Source of the DNA: Phormidesmis priestleyi BC1401
GTDB lineage: Bacteria; Cyanobacteriota; Cyanobacteriia; Leptolyngbyales; Leptolyngbyaceae
Direction: 5' to 3'
Assembly (NCBI RefSeq): GCF_001650195.1
Contig: NZ_LXYR01000009.1
Coordinates: 1 to 64,000, forward strand
DNA: 64,000 nt
How positions within the stretch are numbered: the stretch's first letter is position 1; every line of letters begins with the position of its first letter. A program made the translations under genes and the position numbers. Shown in pieces: positions 60,146 to 64,000 of this stretch. The notes under the pieces are model-generated. The model worked only from the letters and a program-made list of their open reading frames with translations. It did not search any database and was not told the origin of the DNA.

Positions 60146-61987
60146 ATGTCGTTTGCCTCCGCTCTAGTAAGGCAGACTGCACCTTCTAACCTTTCTGCAT
60201 ACGGCGCTATGGTTTCCACGGTTTTCTCGAAAGATTTTCGGCGTTATTGGCTATTGGCTTTGGCAGCAGTTGGAGTGGCGATCGTTCTCAGTGCTTGCAA
60301 CCCTCAATTCTATCGAACGTCCGCCGCACAAGTGCCCCAACTCGTTGATTTTACTCTCAGCGACCCCAAAAGCTTTAACTACGCGCTGATTAACGAAGAC
60401 CCCAACGTCGCCTCACTAATGTATGAGGGACTGATCACCGAAAATGGATTGACGGGAGCAGTCGAGCCAGCCCTAGCAGAATCGTGGAAAATCTCCGACG
60501 ACAAAAAACGCATTGAGTTTACGCTGCGTCCGGGGCTGAAATGGTCAGACGGTCAACCGCTGACGGTGGATGATGTGCTCTTCACCTATCAAGATATTTT
60601 TCTCAATCCTGGCATTCCAACTGACATTCAAGATGTGCTGCGAATCGGCAAAAGTCGCGTGTTTCCCAGCGTGCGAAAAGTGGACGATCGGCGCGTCGAG
60701 TTCACCACGCCAGAACCATTTGCCCCGTTTTTAAGAACCTTGGGGCTGGCAATTCTGCCTAAACACATTCTGCAAGAAGCAGTCAAAACCAAAGGCAGCG
60801 ACGGCAATCCCCTGTTTCTTTCGACCTGGGGCACCGGAACTGACCCCAAAAAGATTATTTGCAATGGTCCTTATATGCTTGATGGCTACGCGACGAGTCA
60901 GCGAGTCATCTTCCGACGCAATCCATACTATTGGCGCAAAGACGCTCAGGGAAAGGCTCAACCCTACATTGAGCGGATCGTCTGGAGTATCGTTGAAAAT
61001 CAAAATACCGCCTTGCTGCAATTTCGATCGGGCGGACAAGATATCTCAGAGCCGATTCGACCCGAAGACTTCACGCTGTTGAAGCAGGAAGAAAAGCGCG
61101 GCAAATTTAAGATGTATATCGGAGGTCCGCGACCTGTCACAACGTTTATGGCGTTTAACCTCAATCAGGGCAGTCGCAAAGGCAAGCCGCTCGTTAACCC
61201 GATTAAATCGAAGTGGTTTAACAACGTCAAGTTTAGACAAGCCGTGGCGTATGCGATCGATCGCGACCAGATGAACAACAACATCTATCGCGGGTTGGGC
61301 GCGTTGGTCGAATCGATCATCATGGAGCAAAGCCCCTATTATCAGCCGCCTGCACCCGAAAAGGCGTATCGATTTGACCCCAAAAAATCGAAACAACTGC
61401 TGACCGAAGCAGGCTTTAAATATGATGCAAAAGGGCAGTTATCAGACGCAGACGGGCATCGAGTGCGCTTTAACTTAATCACCAATGCGGGAAACACGGT
61501 GAGAGAAGCCTCGATCGCCCAGATCAAACAAGACTTAGCCAGAATCGGGATGCAGGTTGATTTGAACCCGATTAACTTTAATACAATGATCGATAAACTC
61601 GACAACACTCTCGATTGGGATGCTTATTTGATCGCGATGGGCAACTCACGAGAGCCAAATTCGGGGTCTAACATTTGGTCTCCCACTGGCTCATCTCACA
61701 ACTTCAACCAGCCATCGCTGCCTAGCAAGCCGATCGAAAATCGAGTCGTGGCAGATTGGGAAGCAGAAATCGGTCGCCTCTACATTGAGGGCGCACAGGA
61801 GCTTGACGAGACCAAACGTAAGGCGATTTATGGCAAAATCCAGCAGCTTGCTCACGAAAACCTGCCCTGGATTACGTTGATGAATGCGCGGGTTATGGCG
61901 GTGGTGCGCGATCGGGTGGAGGGCGTAAACTATCCTGAGTTAGGCGGTGCCTTGTGGAATATCCAAGACCTCAGAGTGGTCGATTAA
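60146..61987 (+). CDS. ABC transporter substrate-binding lipoprotein, peptide type (SBP family 5)
   Basis: 613 residues with the family 5 binding fold: QLVDFTLSDPKSFNYALINE (about 65-84), MYEGLITENGLTGAVEPALA (about 92-111), FTLRPGLKWSDGQPLTVDDV (about 123-142), then NVKFRQAVAYAIDRDQMNNN (about 359-378). The lipobox is LSAC (about 48-51). A start at ATG 60146 has an AAGGA ribosome site, but gives a 33-residue cytoplasmic lead before the signal helix; ATG 60209 would give a more usual signal peptide. Binds oligopeptides, nickel or similar; the partner permeases and ATPase are not in this window. Confidence 0.9.
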   Translation: MSFASALVRQTAPSNLSAYGAMVSTVFSKDFRRYWLLALAAVGVAIVLSACNPQFYRTSAAQVPQLVDFTLSDPKSFNYALINEDPNVASLMYEGLITENGLTGAVEPALAESWKISDDKKRIEFTLRPGLKWSDGQPLTVDDVLFTYQDIFLNPGIPTDIQDVLRIGKSRVFPSVRKVDDRRVEFTTPEPFAPFLRTLGLAILPKHILQEAVKTKGSDGNPLFLSTWGTGTDPKKIICNGPYMLDGYATSQRVIFRRNPYYWRKDAQGKAQPYIERIVWSIVENQNTALLQFRSGGQDISEPIRPEDFTLLKQEEKRGKFKMYIGGPRPVTTFMAFNLNQGSRKGKPLVNPIKSKWFNNVKFRQAVAYAIDRDQMNNNIYRGLGALVESIIMEQSPYYQPPAPEKAYRFDPKKSKQLLTEAGFKYDAKGQLSDADGHRVRFNLITNAGNTVREASIAQIKQDLARIGMQVDLNPINFNTMIDKLDNTLDWDAYLIAMGNSREPNSGSNIWSPTGSSHNFNQPSLPSKPIENRVVADWEAEIGRLYIEGAQELDETKRKAIYGKIQQLAHENLPWITLMNARVMAVVRDRVEGVNYPELGGALWNIQDLRVVD

Positions 61988-62564
61988 AACAGAATGCTTC
62001 TTTCGATTACGGTTCTCTCACAAATTTGGCGTGGGTTTATTAAACCTTTTACAAAAGTCCCTGCCCTCACCCTAAATCCCTCTCCCCAATGTGGGAGAGG
62101 GACTTTGAAATCTGGCTCCCCTTCTCCCAAGTTTGGGAGAAGGGGTTGGGGGATGAGGGCATCTTCGGACTTTTGCAAGAAGCCTATTGGTTTGGAAATG
62201 ACGATCGGGCTGCAATCCACATCCCGATCATGCTTTTTTCCGCAGTTTTGGCACGGGCTACAGCCTCGTCGTTATCCATCCTGACCGCATGGCATATGGA
62301 GAATTTCGCTAAATTCGCTCAATCGACTCCTCGATCGATTCGATAAAGTACGCCCATATCAGCCGCGACGGAATCATTGTTGGTAAAGTAAGAAGGTTCT
62401 CAAATGGCTATATTCTCTCTTAGTATCAAAAAAGCTTCTTGAATCACACAGATTCAGGAATGCTGACCTTGAGAGAGACCATCAAACTCGCTAACCTCCT
62501 AAAGAGGTAGGCTTCTTCACAATTCTGCCTTTAGAATCCACTTACCCATCAGCGTGCGTTCTGT
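61988..62564. other. 577-bp gap with a MITE-like element
   Basis: 62047-62179 is a repeat element. The rest, 62180-62564, has no supported gene; a few short frames and a GATTC-type small hairpin near 62439-62459 are all I see. Confidence 0.55.
62047..62179. repeat. MITE-like element with CTTGCAAAAGT terminal repeats (copy B, inverted)
   Basis: The right end ACTTTTGCAAG (62169-62179) is exact; the left end (62047-62058, TTTTACAAAAGT) is diverged. Read on the minus strand it matches the element at 7649-7779 along most of its length, including GATGCCCTCATCCCCCA and GGAGCCAGATTTCAAAGTCC. The two copies are in opposite orientation. Confidence 0.85.
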
Positions 62565-63125
62565 GTGATTGCTATCTACCCCGGAAGCTTTGACCCAATT
62601 ACCTTCGGACACCTCGACATTATTAAGCGAGGCAGTCACTTGTTCGATCGGGTGATCGTGGCGGTGCTTCGCAACCCCAATAAAACTCCTCTGTTCACCA
62701 TTCAAGAGCGAATGCACCAAATTCGTCAAGCGACCCAACTGCTTGGCAATATAGAAGTTGACAGCTTTGAAGGGCTGACCGTGACCTATGCAAAACTTCG
62801 GGGTGCCAGCGCTCTACTGCGAGGGTTACGCGCTATCTCTGACTTTGAAATGGAGTTGCAGATGGCGCACATCAACAAAACGCTGTTTGATCAGATTGAG
62901 ACCGTTTTTTTGACTACCTCAAATGAATATAGTTTTCTGAGCAGCAGTGTCGTCAAAGAAGTTGCCAAATTTGGCGGCGCGATCGATCATCTTGTCCCCC
63001 ACCACGTCGCTTTAGATATTTACAAATGCTACGCCAAGACTCATCCGCCAGCATTAGCCCCGACGGTCTCCACGCCAATGGAGCTGCCTCCGATCGAGCC
63101 GCCTACCGAGACGATGCGCGAGTAG
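62565..63125 (+). CDS. coaD: Phosphopantetheine adenylyltransferase
   Basis: 186 residues from GTG 62565. Fourth step of coenzyme A synthesis from pantothenate. The nucleotidyl-transferase start [20 protein letters not shown] (about 3-22) has the TxGH motif; [20 protein letters not shown] (about 87-106) and [18 protein letters not shown] (about 124-141) are the other conserved parts. The last 28 residues ([20 protein letters not shown] and on) are low-complexity and beyond the usual length of about 160. Those bases also encode the first part of the next gene, in another frame. Confidence 0.95.
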   Translation: MIAIYPGSFDPITFGHLDIIKRGSHLFDRVIVAVLRNPNKTPLFTIQERMHQIRQATQLLGNIEVDSFEGLTVTYAKLRGASALLRGLRAISDFEMELQMAHINKTLFDQIETVFLTTSNEYSFLSSSVVKEVAKFGGAIDHLVPHHVALDIYKCYAKTHPPALAPTVSTPMELPPIEPPTETMRE

Positions 63126-63754
63126 GCACACCCGATATTCAACGAGAACTCAATCGGATTGAGGAAATGATTCTCGACAGTCCGCGCATTCCTCTCAGCC
63201 GCCGCACGATGATCGATGAGGAGCAATTTCTCGATCAGCTTGATTTGGTGCGGTTGAGCTTGCCAGAAGCCTTTCACGAGGCAGAAGAAATCGTGCGGCA
63301 AAAAGACGAAATCTTGATGCAGGCAGAGCAATATGCTCAAGACCTGATCGAGGAGGCTGAACGTCGCGCCGCTCAAATCACCAACGAAACGGGGATCATT
63401 CGCCAAGCCGAACTGGAGGCACAGCAGATTCGCGCTCAGTTGCAGCAGGAGTGTGAAGCCGTTCAGGAACAAACGATCGCTGAACTCGAACGCACTCGCC
63501 GCCAAGCACAGCAAGACCTCGAAGAGATGCGACGGCTGGCGATCGAAGAGTGTGAAGACATTCAAAACGGGGCAGATGGCTATGCCGATCGGGTGCTTCG
63601 AGACATGGAGGCACAGATGGCAGAAATGCTGCGAATCGTTCGCAATGGTCGCCAACAACTGCAAATTAACCAGCCCGACACTCAGGCGGCTCGTGCTAAA
63701 GAAAGTGCCGTTCGAGCCAACCAAGCGGGCAAAGGAGGAGAGCGCAAGAGTTAG
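63026..63754 (+). CDS. Conserved coiled-coil protein (DivIVA-like, possibly), overlapping coaD
   Basis: 242 residues from ATG 63026, overlapping the 3' end of coaD by 100 bases. The N terminus ([20 protein letters not shown]) is polar. The conserved start, [20 protein letters not shown] (about 37-56), is followed by [20 protein letters not shown] and then a long coiled coil, about 80-210, with heptad repeats ([40 protein letters not shown]). The tail is basic and disordered. No later ATG precedes the conserved part, so the overlap looks genuine. A structural or cell-division role is only suggested by the coiled coil. Confidence 0.8.
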   Translation: MLRQDSSASISPDGLHANGAASDRAAYRDDARVGTPDIQRELNRIEEMILDSPRIPLSRRTMIDEEQFLDQLDLVRLSLPEAFHEAEEIVRQKDEILMQAEQYAQDLIEEAERRAAQITNETGIIRQAELEAQQIRAQLQQECEAVQEQTIAELERTRRQAQQDLEEMRRLAIEECEDIQNGADGYADRVLRDMEAQMAEMLRIVRNGRQQLQINQPDTQAARAKESAVRANQAGKGGERKS

Positions 63755-63844
63755 TCAAATGCCTGATTCAAACGCTTAAACCGCAGCAGGATCTGGCTTC
63801 ACCTTTACCTGATCAATCTCCTGATCAGCACGTTGGCAACTTCA

Positions 63845-64000
63845 ATGGATGAGGCACCAGTTTTGATCATTCGATCGTCGCAGCATTGCCATCTAGAGGA
63901 CGCGACAAGCCTCTCGACAGTTGCTCCGATGCTGCTTAGTCATCCGCAGCCATTGAGTGCCGCTCAGCGTCAAAAAGTCTCCATCAAAACGATCGCGTCA
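63845..64000 (+). CDS. Partial open frame at the right edge
   Basis: ATG at 63845 opens a frame that stays open for all 52 codons to the end of the window (MDEAPVLIIRSSQHCHLEDA and on). It is too short to identify. The position, 90 bases after the coiled-coil gene, is consistent with a further gene, but the start has no clear ribosome site. Confidence 0.45.
   Translation, partial: MDEAPVLIIRSSQHCHLEDATSLSTVAPMLLSHPQPLSAAQRQKVSIKTIAS

Noticed and set aside
61994-62284. Frames through the CTTGCAAAAGT repeat
   Set aside because: They translate the repeat element itself and have no conserved sequence outside it.

Overview
The window reads as chromosome of a cyanobacterium, most likely a filamentous, Leptolyngbya-like one. 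The markers are photosystem I subunit PsaL, NDH-1 subunit NdhM, a one-helix high-light-inducible protein, cyanophycin synthetase and cyanophycinase, a CheB-CheR-kinase hybrid, many GCGATCGC-type (HIP1) octamers, and hairpin repeats built on CCCTCACCCTAACCCTCTCC. The genus is an inference; no rRNA is present. One tRNA, tRNA-Val(GAC), was found.

Layout. 1-0.6 kb: the end of an insertion sequence that has cut a P-type ATPase gene. 1-9.6 kb: a small flavin-binding-type protein, a very large CheB/CheR/PAS/histidine kinase, an ABC1 kinase, tRNA-Val, two small proteins and an orphan sugar-ABC permease. 9.7-17.6 kb: purN, a LivH-type permease, a CHAD protein, methionine aminopeptidase and several membrane proteins. 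17.8-21.8 kb: a tight four-gene cassette (acyl-CoA dehydrogenase-like, PIG-L deacetylase, NodS-like methyltransferase, family 2 glycosyltransferase), the best candidate for an undescribed pathway. 21.9-29.9 kb: a DnaQ-like exonuclease, hisC in a three-gene operon, an arginase-family enzyme, an Hlip and a molybdopterin oxidoreductase. 30-38.8 kb: PIN-PhoH, psaL, an M16 peptidase pair, two universal stress proteins, a response regulator, gmk and remA. 38.9-45.8 kb: an Rqc2/NFACT protein, a candidate small RNA, an exopolysaccharide/GDP-fucose cluster and tatA. 45.9-50 kb: cyanophycin metabolism (cphA, cphB). 50-64 kb: trmD, a DUF1517 protein, ndhM, a phosphatase, a HerA-like ATPase, a GAF histidine kinase, a second ABC1 kinase, a peptide-binding lipoprotein, coaD and a coiled-coil protein overlapping it.

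How genes work together. cphA and cphB make and degrade the cyanophycin nitrogen store, and an NtcA-type palindrome lies upstream of cphA. The glycosyltransferase, sugar-phosphate transferase, gmd and fcl genes fit assembly of a fucose-containing surface polysaccharide. The 17.8-21.8 kb cassette chemically resembles deacetylation, methylation and glycosyl transfer on an amino sugar, with an added acyl-CoA dehydrogenase fold; its product is unknown.

The intergenic space is rich in non-autonomous, MITE-like hairpin elements of at least three terminal-repeat types (GGCGTTGCTGAAT, CTTGCAAAAGT and AGACCTCCTGC), some nested. A perfect 32-nt palindrome upstream of tatA resembles two termini of the first type joined head to head. 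Two candidate small RNAs with intrinsic terminators lie near 10.5 and 40.9 kb.
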